Source: Aurantibacter crassamenti (GTDB taxonomy: Bacteria; Bacteroidota; Bacteroidia; Flavobacteriales; Flavobacteriaceae). Taken from it: DNA of 64,000 nt. This document shows, piece by piece, positions 28,005 to 37,829 of this stretch. The first letter of the stretch is position 1; each line of letters opens with the position of its first letter. The notes below the pieces were generated by a model, which was not told the origin of the DNA, made no database searches, and saw only the letters and a program-made list of their open reading frames with translations. Location of the stretch: NCBI RefSeq assembly GCF_016811105.1, contig NZ_JAFBGM010000001.1, positions 2,174,126 through 2,238,125 of the forward strand. Direction: 5' to 3'. A program made the translations under genes and the position numbers.

Positions 28005-30566
28005 ATGACAAATTTTTATAAAAATTTTAAATACCCATTAGGAATACTATTATTAATACTTTTTATAGGTTGTAGTAGTCCTTCTAAAAAAACATCAAGC
28101 TTTGAAGCACTTCCAGATGATTCAGGAATCAAAAAATTTAATAATATAACCTTAGAGGCATCCTTAAAACCCTTTAAAAAGAAAGACAGAAAGTATTATA
28201 GTAAAGTTGCATATACAATGTATTCGCAATGGTCATCTTTGTTAAAGCATACTGATACAATATCAATTATGTTATGGACAGCAGATGGTTCAGAAATACT
28301 TGATTATAAAGGTGAAATGAATCAGCCGTTAGAATGGGCAAAATATATTGGTAATCCTAATACAAAGCATGAAGTAGGTTCTGGTCCAGAAGAACTTTCT
28401 ATACATGAACGTGCATATGTATATATGGATGATGCCCCTGAATTTACCTATGGTGACCTAAAGGAAATTATAAAGGTTCTAAAAAGTGTAGGAGAAGAAT
28501 TTACAAATAAAACTATCCGTGTGGGTGCCACTTTTGATCCAGGGCCCGAATTTGCGAAATCTCCATTTAAATATCAAAAACATCCAGAAATTGTTCAGGG
28601 AGGTGCAATGGGAGAAAAAACTTTTGTTTCCTCTTATGCCGTACTAAAAGCTGATTCGGAAGCTTATGCTGGATTTCCGGAAGGAATACCCGACAATACA
28701 CCTTTTGGTACTTTTTTTGGAAGACAAAGCCAACATTTTTTAACCGACTTAGGTTATGACTATTTGTGGTTAAGTAATGGTTTCGGTTTTGGCATGGAAC
28801 CATGGTCGTCAACAGGAACTATTTTTTCGGGATCAGGGTTTCAGGTTGAGAAATTAAAGGGTACTCAAAAGAAGATACTTGATTTTTGGAGGCTTTTTAG
28901 AGAAGAATGTCCAAAGTATCGCATTGAGACGCGTGGTACAAATATTGCCACGGGGGTAGATTTGGCTAAAGATGGGGTTGATCTTCGTGCTATTTATCAT
29001 GGAGGTTTCAACATTTTACCACCGCCAAATTCACCTTGGGCTGCCTTGGATGGCGATTTTGGGTTAGAACTTATGGGTTATATGTCACGAATTGCTGATC
29101 TACCCGATAATCGTTATTTGTTTCGTTATTACACCCATGATCCTTGGTGGATGAACAGTCCATGGCTAGATAGATACGGTCGAGAACCTCATGATATCTA
29201 TTTGCCAATGGCGGTAGCACGTATTGACAAAGAAGGGCATATGGCATTGCCAACACATCTTAACTTTTTAACCATTGACGATTCTTTTGGTAATATGCCT
29301 GACAAAGTACCCAATGAAGTCATACCGCATATTCTTGATGCTCGTGAGGATGCACCAACTAAACCTGGACCCCTCGTATGGGTATATCCATTTGATGAAT
29401 ATCATGATTGGGCTAAAAATCAATCGAATCGATTATCTGAAATGTACTATGGTGATTGGTTTATTAGACAAGCCATAAATAGCGGGCTTCCTCTAAATAC
29501 GGTTATAACTGCTACTAACTTAGTTAAGGTTAATGAAAGTAAACCTGATCTTTTTAATGAATCTATATTATTGTCAATAATTCCTGATAAAGGTAGTTTA
29601 GCTGAAAAATTTTGGATAGAATACATACGCAATGGAGGAAAGGCAATATTTTATGGACCTTCCGATTTTGCAAGTATCGAATTTAAGCAGTTGCTTAACT
29701 TAGAAAGTGTAACTCCTCTTGAAGGTGATTTTCGAATAGTAAAGTCATACAATCAAGATGAACTTAATTCTCCCTATCCATTAAAAATTAATCATGCATC
29801 CCTATTTTCAGGAGGAGGTGTAGGTACCAAGGTTGCTAAGCCCTCGGACCCATTTACAAACCTATTGGTGTCGTATAGACAAGAAAATCAATCCCGTGAT
29901 GTGGTATGGATACGCAAAGATCCTAGTTGGAATGGGGGTTCCTTAGCATATGTAAGAGGTACAAATTCATCTCATTTTGAAGGAGGTCGATTATTAAGGG
30001 CAGATGATCCGAATACGTATTTTGTTGGCCCAAAAATGTTAAGGGATGTTATGGCACAATTTGATTATTCAATACAAATAAAGAAAGAGCATCCAGGTAT
30101 TAAAGACCCTATGCTTTGTATTGCTAGAAACGATAATGCCTATTACTTTTCAGGGTACAGTCCAAATACTACGGTGAAACAAGCTTTTAAATTCCCGCAG
30201 GGTGCCCCACTAATGTTGGGTTATGATACAAGATTGGATAAAGGACATGCAACATATACTTTCCCTACTTCTTGGCATAGAGAATGCCGAGTTTTTGTAA
30301 AACAAGAAACAGGTGTAGTTTCTTGCAAAGAAATGACAACTGAACAACTAGGTATCACGAGAAGGTTAAAAGTTACCGGATTAAAAAATGCTACGGTTAG
30401 GGTGTACCCAGATAAACGAATTGATAAAAATAAAATAAATTTTTATAATAATGCCCATTATCCATGGCGTGAAGGAAGTATTGAATTTAAAGAAGGAGAT
30501 CCTGCTTTTGGTGAGTATTTTGAGGTAAACGACGTTAGTGGTGAAATGGTAGTATCTTGGGAATAG
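28005..30566 (+). CDS. large PUL lipoprotein of unknown family, possible glycoside hydrolase
   Basis: An 853-residue lipoprotein (FIGCSS, Cys23). I do not recognise a characterised family. Residues ~45-440 read like a TIM-barrel sugar hydrolase: alternating strands and helices with carboxylates in aromatic settings (RVGATFDPGPEFAKSP, YDYLWLSNGFGFGMEPW, YRIETRGTNIA, YYTHDPWWMNSPW). Residues ~500-600 resemble the flavodoxin/amidotransferase-like domain found next to barrels in GH42-type enzymes (SILLSIIPDKGSLAEKFWIEYIRNGGKAIFYGPSD), followed by a beta-rich tail. It is the last gene of the PUL, 10 bases after the esterase. The catalytic role is inferred only from fold impression and context. Confidence 0.6.
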   Translation: MTNFYKNFKYPLGILLLILFIGCSSPSKKTSSFEALPDDSGIKKFNNITLEASLKPFKKKDRKYYSKVAYTMYSQWSSLLKHTDTISIMLWTADGSEILDYKGEMNQPLEWAKYIGNPNTKHEVGSGPEELSIHERAYVYMDDAPEFTYGDLKEIIKVLKSVGEEFTNKTIRVGATFDPGPEFAKSPFKYQKHPEIVQGGAMGEKTFVSSYAVLKADSEAYAGFPEGIPDNTPFGTFFGRQSQHFLTDLGYDYLWLSNGFGFGMEPWSSTGTIFSGSGFQVEKLKGTQKKILDFWRLFREECPKYRIETRGTNIATGVDLAKDGVDLRAIYHGGFNILPPPNSPWAALDGDFGLELMGYMSRIADLPDNRYLFRYYTHDPWWMNSPWLDRYGREPHDIYLPMAVARIDKEGHMALPTHLNFLTIDDSFGNMPDKVPNEVIPHILDAREDAPTKPGPLVWVYPFDEYHDWAKNQSNRLSEMYYGDWFIRQAINSGLPLNTVITATNLVKVNESKPDLFNESILLSIIPDKGSLAEKFWIEYIRNGGKAIFYGPSDFASIEFKQLLNLESVTPLEGDFRIVKSYNQDELNSPYPLKINHASLFSGGGVGTKVAKPSDPFTNLLVSYRQENQSRDVVWIRKDPSWNGGSLAYVRGTNSSHFEGGRLLRADDPNTYFVGPKMLRDVMAQFDYSIQIKKEHPGIKDPMLCIARNDNAYYFSGYSPNTTVKQAFKFPQGAPLMLGYDTRLDKGHATYTFPTSWHRECRVFVKQETGVVSCKEMTTEQLGITRRLKVTGLKNATVRVYPDKRIDKNKINFYNNAHYPWREGSIEFKEGDPAFGEYFEVNDVSGEMVVSWE

Positions 30567-30625
30567 TATTTGTCAACGCTTTTAAAATGAATAAGTTGAA
30601 TTATAAAATGATTAGGGCCGACTTT

Positions 30626-30847
30626 TCAGGGCACCGGATCATAGCCTTTTCCGCCCCATGGGTGACAACTAAATATTCGTTTTAATGCTAACCATCCACC
30701 TTTGAACAAGCCATGTTTTTTTAAGGCCTCAAGCGTGTATTGTGAGCAGGTAGGGGAGTAGCGACAAGTTGCTGGAGTGTAGGGTGAAATAGCATACTGA
30801 TAGAACTTAACAAGAAAAATAAAAGGTGCTATCAGTATTTTTTTCAT
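30626..30847 (-). CDS. yidD: membrane protein insertion efficiency factor YidD
   Basis: A 73-residue protein with the YidD signature: an amphipathic N-terminal helix ([29 protein letters not shown]) with the cysteine cluster, then [28 protein letters not shown]. YidD assists YidC-dependent membrane insertion. It lies 88 bases after cysS on the same strand, so probably in the folE-cysS-yidD transcript. Length is typical. Confidence 0.95.
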   Translation of the reverse strand: MKKILIAPFIFLVKFYQYAISPYTPATCRYSPTCSQYTLEALKKHGLFKGGWLALKRIFSCHPWGGKGYDPVP

Positions 30848-30935
30848 TTGTATAAAACTACTTTCAATAAATGTATAACTAATTTAAATGCACATTTGAA
30901 TTGCGTTTTAATCGCACTTAAAATTGTAATTCAAA

Positions 30936-32417
30936 TTACAAAATGCTAAACGAAGTGCCTTCTTTACTATCTTTTAGTTGAATACCGAGTTCGATTAATT
31001 GATCTCGTATTTTGTCAGACGTAGCAAAATCCTTATTTGCTCTGGCTTCATCACGTAATTCAATTAAAAGTTCAACTACACCAGATAACTTATCAGAATT
31101 AGCATTTGTGTCTTGATTACTTTCAAGGCCTATTACATCAAAAACAAAAGCTAACATTGTTTTTTGCAAAAGCTTTTTATCGTCAAGGGAAATACTTTCT
31201 CTACCTTCTTTAATTGAATTAATATGTTTTACAGCATCAAATAATTGCGCAATTAAAATAGGTGTGTTGAAATCATCATTCATGGCGTCATAACATTTCT
31301 GCTGCCATGCCTGTACGTCAAAATCAGATGTTTTTCCTGTTGGAAGGTTGTCAATTGCATCAACTGCATCCATTAATTTAAAATATCCTTTTTCAGAAGC
31401 TAATAATGCGTCATTACTCAAATCAAGAATACTGGTATAATGCGCTTGCATCATAAAAAATCGAACAACAGAAGGAGCAAAAGCTTTACTCAAAATACTG
31501 TTTTCGCCTGTAAAAATTTCGCCAGGTAATATGTTATTACCTGTTGATTTAGCCATCTTTTTACCGTTCATGGTAAGCATGTTAGCATGTAGCCAATACT
31601 TAACAGGAGAATGACCATTACAGGCTTCAGCCTGCGCAATTTCACATTCGTGATGCGGAAATTTCAAATCCATTCCGCCACCGTGAATATCAAAAGTTTC
31701 ACCGAGGTATTTGGTGCTCATTGCTGTACACTCTAAATGCCAGCCAGGGAAACCATCACCCCAAGGTGAAGGCCAACGCATAATGTGTTGCGGTTCTGCT
31801 TTTTTCCACAAGGCAAAATCTTGTGGGCTTTTTTTATCATCTTGTGCCGTAAGCTCACGCGTATTGGCAATCATGTCTTCTAATTTACGACCACTCAATT
31901 TACCATACTCGTGGGTTTCATTGAATTTTTTCACATCAAAATATACCGAGCCATTTGTCTCGTAGGCATATCCTTTTTCAAGAATGTCTTTGATGATTTC
32001 TATTTGTTCAATAATGTGCCCAGTTGCAGTAGGTTCAATACTTGGTGGTAAGAAATTAAATCTTTCAAGTATGTTGTGAAAATCAACGGTGTAGCGTTGA
32101 ACAACCTCCATGGGTTCAATTTTCTCTAAGCGTGCTTTTTTAGCAATTTTATCTTCGCCGTCTTCAGCATCATCAACCAAGTGGCCTGCATCAGTAATAT
32201 TTCTCACATAGCGCACTTTGTACCCTAAATGCTTAAGATATCTGAAAATCATATCAAAAGACATGAAAGTTCTACAATTGCCTAAATGCACGTTGCTGTA
32301 TACCGTGGGGCCGCATACATACATGCCAATGTGGCCTTCGCTTAAAGGTTTAAAGATTTCTTTTTTTCCGGAAAGTGAATTGTAAATTTTTAACGATTGC
32401 TCTTCGTATAAATTCAT
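30936..32417 (-). CDS. cysS: cysteinyl-tRNA synthetase
   Basis: A 493-residue class I synthetase charging tRNA-Cys. The HIGH motif is HLGN at residues 44-47 and KMSKS is KMAKS at 287-291. Zinc ligands are Cys35 (YVCGPTVY), Cys230 (GWHLEC) and the HHEC region at 255-258. The C-terminal anticodon-binding helices end in [14 protein letters not shown]. It begins 14 bases after folE and is in the same operon. Full length. Confidence 0.97.
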   Translation of the reverse strand: MNLYEEQSLKIYNSLSGKKEIFKPLSEGHIGMYVCGPTVYSNVHLGNCRTFMSFDMIFRYLKHLGYKVRYVRNITDAGHLVDDAEDGEDKIAKKARLEKIEPMEVVQRYTVDFHNILERFNFLPPSIEPTATGHIIEQIEIIKDILEKGYAYETNGSVYFDVKKFNETHEYGKLSGRKLEDMIANTRELTAQDDKKSPQDFALWKKAEPQHIMRWPSPWGDGFPGWHLECTAMSTKYLGETFDIHGGGMDLKFPHHECEIAQAEACNGHSPVKYWLHANMLTMNGKKMAKSTGNNILPGEIFTGENSILSKAFAPSVVRFFMMQAHYTSILDLSNDALLASEKGYFKLMDAVDAIDNLPTGKTSDFDVQAWQQKCYDAMNDDFNTPILIAQLFDAVKHINSIKEGRESISLDDKKLLQKTMLAFVFDVIGLESNQDTNANSDKLSGVVELLIELRDEARANKDFATSDKIRDQLIELGIQLKDSKEGTSFSIL

Positions 32418-32431
32418 TTTATCTTGAACAA

Positions 32432-33112
32432 TTAGTAGTTTGTTTCTAGGTTGATATAGTCTAAGAATTCTCGTCTTGTACTTTCTTCTTTAAACTTACC
32501 GCCATATTCAGCAGTAACGGTACTGCTATCAATATCTCGAATTCCACGTGAATTTACACATAAATGTTTGGCATCAATAACACATGCAACATCTTCTGTG
32601 TTTAATACTTTTTGTAATTCTTTTACAATTTGAATATTTAGACGCTCTTGAACTTGTGGTCTTTTTGCAAAATAATCTACAACGCGGTTCATTTTTGAAA
32701 GGCCTACCACTGTACCGTTAGATATATATGCGATATGCGCTTTGCCAACAATAGGGAGTAAATGATGTTCGCAAGTAGAATACAGAGTGATGTTTTTTTC
32801 AACCAACATCTCGCCATATTTGTATTTGTTGTCAAACGTAGAAGATTTTGGTTTTCTTTTTGGGTCGAGCCCACCAAATATTTCCTTTACAAACATTTTT
32901 GCAACCCTATTCGGTGTGCCTTGCAAGCTATCATCATCTAAGTCTAAACCTAGCGTTAGCATCACTTCACGAATATTTTCGCGAATTCTTTCTATTTTTT
33001 CATCATCTGTTAAAACAAATGCATCTGCACGCAATGGCGTGTCTTCTGATGAGGAAACATGATCATCTCCTATTTCTTCAAATTGCTCTTTCAATGTATT
33101 GTCAATTTTCAT
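32432..33112 (-). CDS. folE: GTP cyclohydrolase I
   Basis: A 226-residue type I GTP cyclohydrolase, making dihydroneopterin triphosphate for folate synthesis. The core shows [17 protein letters not shown], the zinc/active-site block [42 protein letters not shown] and [15 protein letters not shown]. The N-terminal ~35 residues are an acidic, poorly conserved extension. A -7 element (TATCTTTG on the minus strand at 33136-33143) gives a short leader. folP, the later pathway step, is at 48864. Confidence 0.96.
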   Translation of the reverse strand: MKIDNTLKEQFEEIGDDHVSSSEDTPLRADAFVLTDDEKIERIRENIREVMLTLGLDLDDDSLQGTPNRVAKMFVKEIFGGLDPKRKPKSSTFDNKYKYGEMLVEKNITLYSTCEHHLLPIVGKAHIAYISNGTVVGLSKMNRVVDYFAKRPQVQERLNIQIVKELQKVLNTEDVACVIDAKHLCVNSRGIRDIDSSTVTAEYGGKFKEESTRREFLDYINLETNY

Positions 33113-33434
33113 CCAACAAGGGCTTAAACGAAACGCAAAGATATGTATAATATGGAACTTTATGCCTTGTTTTAAAGCTAAGACAACTTAAATCGATGTT
33201 AACTATTTTTAATTATGTTCATATTATTCCTCTTTAAAAATATGAGTTGGTAGTGAAAAGTGTCTGTCTGAATACCATTGCTCATAAGATTGTTTTCTCA
33301 TTTTATGGATATGGTTAAAAATCAATAACAAAAAAATATATCTTCTTATGTATTGTGGCATATTGGCTTATCGATAAACTGTAATGTTTTTCCGTCGAAT
33401 ACATACTAAATCCCCCTCATAAGAGTTATTACTT
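33113..33434. other. intergenic stretch between folE and the T9SS cargo gene
   Basis: A 322-base divergent spacer. The only element I can support is the folE -7 box TATCTTTG (minus strand, 33136-33143), without a clear -33 TTG. I see no small ORF above 15 codons on the plus strand, no hairpin and no clear promoter for the rightward gene. Confidence 0.5.
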
Positions 33435-34913
33435 ATGATTGCAGTTACACCAATAGCCCCACTTATGCGTATACTTGTCATTGCCCTATTCGCGTGTCTA
33501 TTCTTTACTTTTAGTATTAGCGCTCAAAGCTCACCTAATTCTCCAGATTGCCGAAGTGCAATACCTGTATGTGCCGATGCACCTATTATGGGTATGGCAG
33601 ATGGTGGTGGAGATATTGATGATTTTGATCCTGAAGTTATAACTGAAACAGGTTGTTTAGAAAAAGGAAGTCTTAGCAACGCTAATATTGAGCACAATAC
33701 ATCTTGGTATGTTTTTCGTGCCGGAACAGGTGGTCAAGTTGGTTTTGATATTGAATCAATAGCTTTAAGTGGTGGTACTTCAGCAGCAGAATGGGATTTT
33801 GCAGTTTACGGACCCGATGTTGATTGCGGCGATATCAGCAGTGGTACAGCAATACCCATTAGATGTAATTATGAAGTAAACAATACCAATTTTACGGGTA
33901 TAGGTGTAAATCCTGAAAATGGGCAAGCAGGAGCGCCAAGTATACCACAAAGTCAAAATACATATGACGAGTGGCTTGATGTAGAAGCGGGTGAAATCTA
34001 TTATATTCTTATTAATAATTTCAACACAAACTTTGATGATGAACCAGAACATTTTATGTTGACGTTCACAGGAAGTTCTGTTGAGGCAGATTCGAATAGT
34101 GCTTTAGACTGTACTCTTCGGGATGAATTTTTGGGCTTAGATATAGTAGCATGCGAAGGTGATCCAGATATAACTTTAAGTGCATTAAACTCACCAGCCG
34201 GAGCTGATATTTCTAATGTAGAATGGACGGTTGACTATGACGACGATGGAACAATTGATGATACATTAACGGGAACAGGTGCTTTTGGAGCTGAATATGT
34301 AGTTACTAGTCCAAATACAGGTAGATATTTTGCTGAAATAACTACAGCTTCTGGCACACCACCAACAGTAGCAGACGATGGAGGTATTTTGATAACCTTT
34401 CACGGTGAACCAATTCTTGATGAAGTACGTGTTATTGATGATTTAATTACAAGCGATATTCATGATGTATATAGTGTAGAATTTATTGTTGCTGGTAATA
34501 GTGATTACGAATATGCCATTAATGATGGAGAGTTTCAAGATGAGCCAATTTTCAATGACATACCTCCAGGAATAAACACGGTAATTATTAATGACAAGAA
34601 TGGTTGTGGTATTACAGAACCTATTGAATTTTTAATTGTTGGATATCCTAAGTTCTTTACGCCAAATAGTGATGGGGTGAATGATACTTGGAATGTAAAA
34701 GGAATTGAGATGTTGACAAATCCTTCAGTATATATTTTTGATCGATATGGCAAGCTTCTAGAACAATTGGCTGTGAATGCTAATTGGGATGGCACTTATA
34801 ACGGTGCCCGTATGCCGTCATCAGATTATTGGTTTAGATTAGAATATGATCGCTCAGATGACGCTGTGATTGTTGCAAAAACAGTTCAGGCTCATTTTAC
34901 ATTAAAACGATAA
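33435..34913 (+). CDS. secreted protein with type B T9SS (gliding motility-type) C-terminal domain
   Basis: A 492-residue secreted protein. The Sec signal ends near SISAQS; an ATG at 33465 is an alternative start. The N-terminal region SAIPVCADAPIMGMADGGGDIDDF...NTSWYVFRAGTGGQVGFDI is a beta-sandwich type common in Flavobacteriia. Near residue 230 an acidic Ig-like segment follows. The last ~85 residues are the CHU_C/type B sorting domain (FFTPNSDGVNDTWNVKGI, VYIFDRYGKLLEQL, WDGTYNGARMPSSDYWF), which directs export by the type IX system. Its function at the surface is unknown. A terminator follows the stop. Confidence 0.88.
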   Translation: MIAVTPIAPLMRILVIALFACLFFTFSISAQSSPNSPDCRSAIPVCADAPIMGMADGGGDIDDFDPEVITETGCLEKGSLSNANIEHNTSWYVFRAGTGGQVGFDIESIALSGGTSAAEWDFAVYGPDVDCGDISSGTAIPIRCNYEVNNTNFTGIGVNPENGQAGAPSIPQSQNTYDEWLDVEAGEIYYILINNFNTNFDDEPEHFMLTFTGSSVEADSNSALDCTLRDEFLGLDIVACEGDPDITLSALNSPAGADISNVEWTVDYDDDGTIDDTLTGTGAFGAEYVVTSPNTGRYFAEITTASGTPPTVADDGGILITFHGEPILDEVRVIDDLITSDIHDVYSVEFIVAGNSDYEYAINDGEFQDEPIFNDIPPGINTVIINDKNGCGITEPIEFLIVGYPKFFTPNSDGVNDTWNVKGIEMLTNPSVYIFDRYGKLLEQLAVNANWDGTYNGARMPSSDYWFRLEYDRSDDAVIVAKTVQAHFTLKR

Positions 34914-34916
34914 ACT

Positions 34917-34946
34917 AAAAAGGGCCAGTTCATACTGGCCCTTTTT
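34917..34946. terminator. bidirectional terminator
   Basis: A perfect stem: AAAAAGGGCCAGT, TCAT loop, ACTGGCCCTTTTT. It sits between the convergent T9SS cargo gene and the FadL-like gene and has A- and T-runs for both directions. Confidence 0.9.
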
Positions 34947-34965
34947 AATTTATGTACTACTATTT

Positions 34966-36471
34966 TTAAAAGTTAACAGTGTACCCCACAGTTACATTTG
35001 TATTTATCTTGTTAAGAATGGCTGGTGTTGTAATACCAGTATCAAAAAGAGATTCACTTACTTCTTGCTCGGTACGATTAAGAGAAAGGTCTAATCTGCT
35101 TTTTCTGAAATTTATTCCAAGTCCACCTGAATAACCATTTAAATCACCAATAGTTCTGCCATCAGCAAACGGACTCTGCTCATAACGGTATCCTGCACGC
35201 AGACTGAATCTTTGAATACGATATTCTCCGCCCAATCGAATTGAAGAGACTTGGCTAAGATTGTTTCCAATATCGTTATTAACTGTGGCAAAGTTAGGGT
35301 CTGATGTAGGTTTTATTTTTGCACTTGATAAATCTTGGTAGCCGTAGTCAAGGCTTAAAAGGCCATTTTTTCCGAAAATAAATGCGAGACTTCCGGTAAG
35401 TTTACCTGGTGTTTTAACATTGTAGGCTTCAAAAAGATTAACAATATCATAATTTATAAAGTTGATATCAGAAACTGCATCTGTTGAATTTATTTTCTGC
35501 GCAAAATCATCAGTTAATCGATACCAAGTTGGTGATTGGTAACTAGCACCAAGTCGAATTAAATCGTTCAATTTGCCTATAGCACCTATGCTAAATGAAA
35601 AACCATTTCCTTCAGTGTGTAAAAAATTATCAAAGGTGGTAAATTGAGTTGGTGAACCAGCATCGTATCCATCTTCAGTGAATTCATCATAACGATTATA
35701 AAGAATGGTGTGAAAATTTAAAGATGCACCTATGTAAAGGTTCTCTCCGTATTGAGTTGCACCATTAACTACGAATTTACTATTATAACCAGAGGTTTGT
35801 CGTACAAGCTCTTGATTAACAGAGGTGTAATTTGAATTACTCGTATATGCAGTATTGTTGTCATCAGTTTCGTCAACCGGATTAATAATTCCTCCATAAT
35901 ATCCTAAAAAAGCTTGTTGGTCAGCATAACTTTGTTGTGCACCAATATCTAAATAAGCATCTTCTAGGTATTCATTTTCTCTTAAAAGTATTGAGCCAAA
36001 TGGAGCACCTTGAGCAAAATCTAAGAAATAATTATCTATACCTTCTGAGCTATTACCTGCTATGAAAATTTCATTATCATAATTTTCAGCAAGATCGTAG
36101 TTAACCGCTAAGGTTAATTTTCTCCATGGAGATTCGCTATTGGTTTTAAAAACAATAACTCCACCTATTTGATTAAATTCTAGCGAGTTTAATTTAGTGC
36201 TAGCAAATCCGTTAAAATATGTAGCCTCATTATTTCTATTATAATTTGTGCCTGAAAAACCAAATAGGCTGTTGTTAAAGACTGCGGCTCCTGCAGGGTT
36301 TACATTTAATGCAGACAAATCGCCGCCTAAGGCGCCAAATGCTCCACTCATACTTTGAAACCGTGCTGAACCTTGTAGGTTCTCAGAGCTATATCTTAAA
36401 ACATCATTTAAGTTTTGAGCGCTGCCAATTGCACATAACATTATTGCGATGAAAGTCAAATATCTTTTCAT
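34966..36471 (-). CDS. OmpP1/FadL-family outer membrane transport protein
   Basis: A 501-residue outer membrane barrel with a signal peptide (AIMLCAIGSAQN). The N-terminal plug-like motif NLQGSARFQSMSGAFGALGGDLSALNVNPAGAAVF is characteristic of the FadL/OmpP1 group in Bacteroidota, and repeated amphipathic strands end in VTVGYTVNF. Relatives transport hydrophobic molecules; Bacteroidota copies are often labelled hemin receptor without proof. It lies 49 bases after the Ser/Arg-rich lipoprotein on the same strand, so possibly co-transcribed. Confidence 0.87.
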   Translation of the reverse strand: MKRYLTFIAIMLCAIGSAQNLNDVLRYSSENLQGSARFQSMSGAFGALGGDLSALNVNPAGAAVFNNSLFGFSGTNYNRNNEATYFNGFASTKLNSLEFNQIGGVIVFKTNSESPWRKLTLAVNYDLAENYDNEIFIAGNSSEGIDNYFLDFAQGAPFGSILLRENEYLEDAYLDIGAQQSYADQQAFLGYYGGIINPVDETDDNNTAYTSNSNYTSVNQELVRQTSGYNSKFVVNGATQYGENLYIGASLNFHTILYNRYDEFTEDGYDAGSPTQFTTFDNFLHTEGNGFSFSIGAIGKLNDLIRLGASYQSPTWYRLTDDFAQKINSTDAVSDINFINYDIVNLFEAYNVKTPGKLTGSLAFIFGKNGLLSLDYGYQDLSSAKIKPTSDPNFATVNNDIGNNLSQVSSIRLGGEYRIQRFSLRAGYRYEQSPFADGRTIGDLNGYSGGLGINFRKSRLDLSLNRTEQEVSESLFDTGITTPAILNKINTNVTVGYTVNF

Positions 36472-36520
36472 TGGGTATTATTTAAAAAACGTTCTTGAAT
36501 AATTTAGGGCCAAATTTCTC

Positions 36521-37735
36521 TTATCTTCTTCCGCTACTTCGTGAACTTGAAGATCTACTAGAACCTGATGATGATGACCTGCTAGGGCTACTAGAGCTTC
36601 TTGGTGCAGAACTTGCACGTGAACTAGAGCCAGAACTTCTGTATGTACCGCTACTTCTTGAGCTAGACCCTGAACTTCTAGATGCAGAGGATCTTGGAGT
36701 AGTACTTCTGCTTCTTGTTGCAGTTGAGCTACTTCTTGAAGTTGTGCTTCTTGGTGTTGTACTTCTGTTATACGTACCACTACTTCTTGAGCTGGTATTG
36801 TATCTAGGTGTAGCACGAGTACTTCTACTTGTTCTATATGAGCGGTTTTGGTCTACACCAACATTTCTGCTTGCGCTAGTTGATGATCTTGAGCTTCTTG
36901 TAGCAACATTTCTAGATGAAGTTGAACGTGCTGTTGTACTTCTATATCTAGCAGAGTTAGCTCTAGAAGTTGTTACATTTGAACGCCCACGTAAAGCTGT
37001 TGATGAGTTTCCAGTAATGGTATTTGTATTACGGTAAACACCTCTTCTGCTGTTGTTGTAAGCATAAGTTCTTCCATACCTAGCATTGTTATAAGCATAT
37101 CGTCTTCCGTAATTATAATTATTGTACCCATTATAATACCCAAATGGAGGGCACCATGTACCTACATAGCCATAACCGTATCCACCATAGCCATAGTATC
37201 CACCCCAGCCAAAGTTGTTCCATCTATTCCATCGGTTCCAGCCATAACCATAGCCTCCCCAACCGTAACCACCGTAGCCATATCCATTCCACAACCAAGG
37301 TGAACTCCATCCGTATCCCCAGCTATTGTCATAAACATTAATATTTACGCTTGTGGCATTATCTCCCCAACCACCATAAGAAGCATAATCATTATCACTA
37401 TTATAATAATCAGTTAAATTACTATTCGGAATACTATCATTCTCAACACTCGAATAAGAATCAACATCTGTGAAAATTTCACCGTCCATTACATTCTCAT
37501 ATTGATTTGATTGTAAAGCGAAATAATCAGAATAAACATCTTTATCTTCAACTGCTTTTTGTTGATTTGGTGTACTTTTTTCTGTCCTTACTGGCCGGTC
37601 TGCATTATCTGCATAAATGCCATCATTGTCATAATAAGTAGCTTGTTGATATGATCCGCAAGAGGTAATTAAAATACCCACTAAACCCATAAGGGTCGCT
37701 GTGCGAAATTTTTTGAGGGGTAGAGAATTAATCAT
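36521..37735 (-). CDS. low-complexity lipoprotein: Gly/Tyr/Trp-rich then Ser/Arg-rich
   Basis: A 404-residue lipoprotein (LITSCGS). It has three parts: an acidic N-terminal ~120 residues (YSDYFALQSNQYENVMDGEIFTDVDSY), a Gly/Tyr/Trp/Asn-rich middle (~135-210, GYG and WNRWN repeats), and a Ser/Arg/Thr-rich tail from ~230 to the end with many SRSS and TPRS units. The tail would be disordered and strongly basic. I know no function. Its repetitive codons create long antisense open frames, which I leave out. The lipobox and the ordered N-terminus argue it is a real gene. Confidence 0.75.
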   Translation of the reverse strand: MINSLPLKKFRTATLMGLVGILITSCGSYQQATYYDNDGIYADNADRPVRTEKSTPNQQKAVEDKDVYSDYFALQSNQYENVMDGEIFTDVDSYSSVENDSIPNSNLTDYYNSDNDYASYGGWGDNATSVNINVYDNSWGYGWSSPWLWNGYGYGGYGWGGYGYGWNRWNRWNNFGWGGYYGYGGYGYGYVGTWCPPFGYYNGYNNYNYGRRYAYNNARYGRTYAYNNSRRGVYRNTNTITGNSSTALRGRSNVTTSRANSARYRSTTARSTSSRNVATRSSRSSTSASRNVGVDQNRSYRTSRSTRATPRYNTSSRSSGTYNRSTTPRSTTSRSSSTATRSRSTTPRSSASRSSGSSSRSSGTYRSSGSSSRASSAPRSSSSPSRSSSSGSSRSSSSRSSGRR

Positions 37736-37829
37736 AGCTATAGAATTTATTGTTGAACATACTAAAAATAACTAGTTTTACCCAACTATTTTCTATCAAT
37801 AACACAAGTTTTGTGCCAAAGTACTGTTA

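Noticed and set aside
36495-37037. 180-codon open frame on the plus strand, and another antisense one nearby
   Set aside because: Antisense to the Ser/Arg-rich lipoprotein gene; its Leu/Glu repeats are the complement of the repetitive codons, and it has no signal or family.
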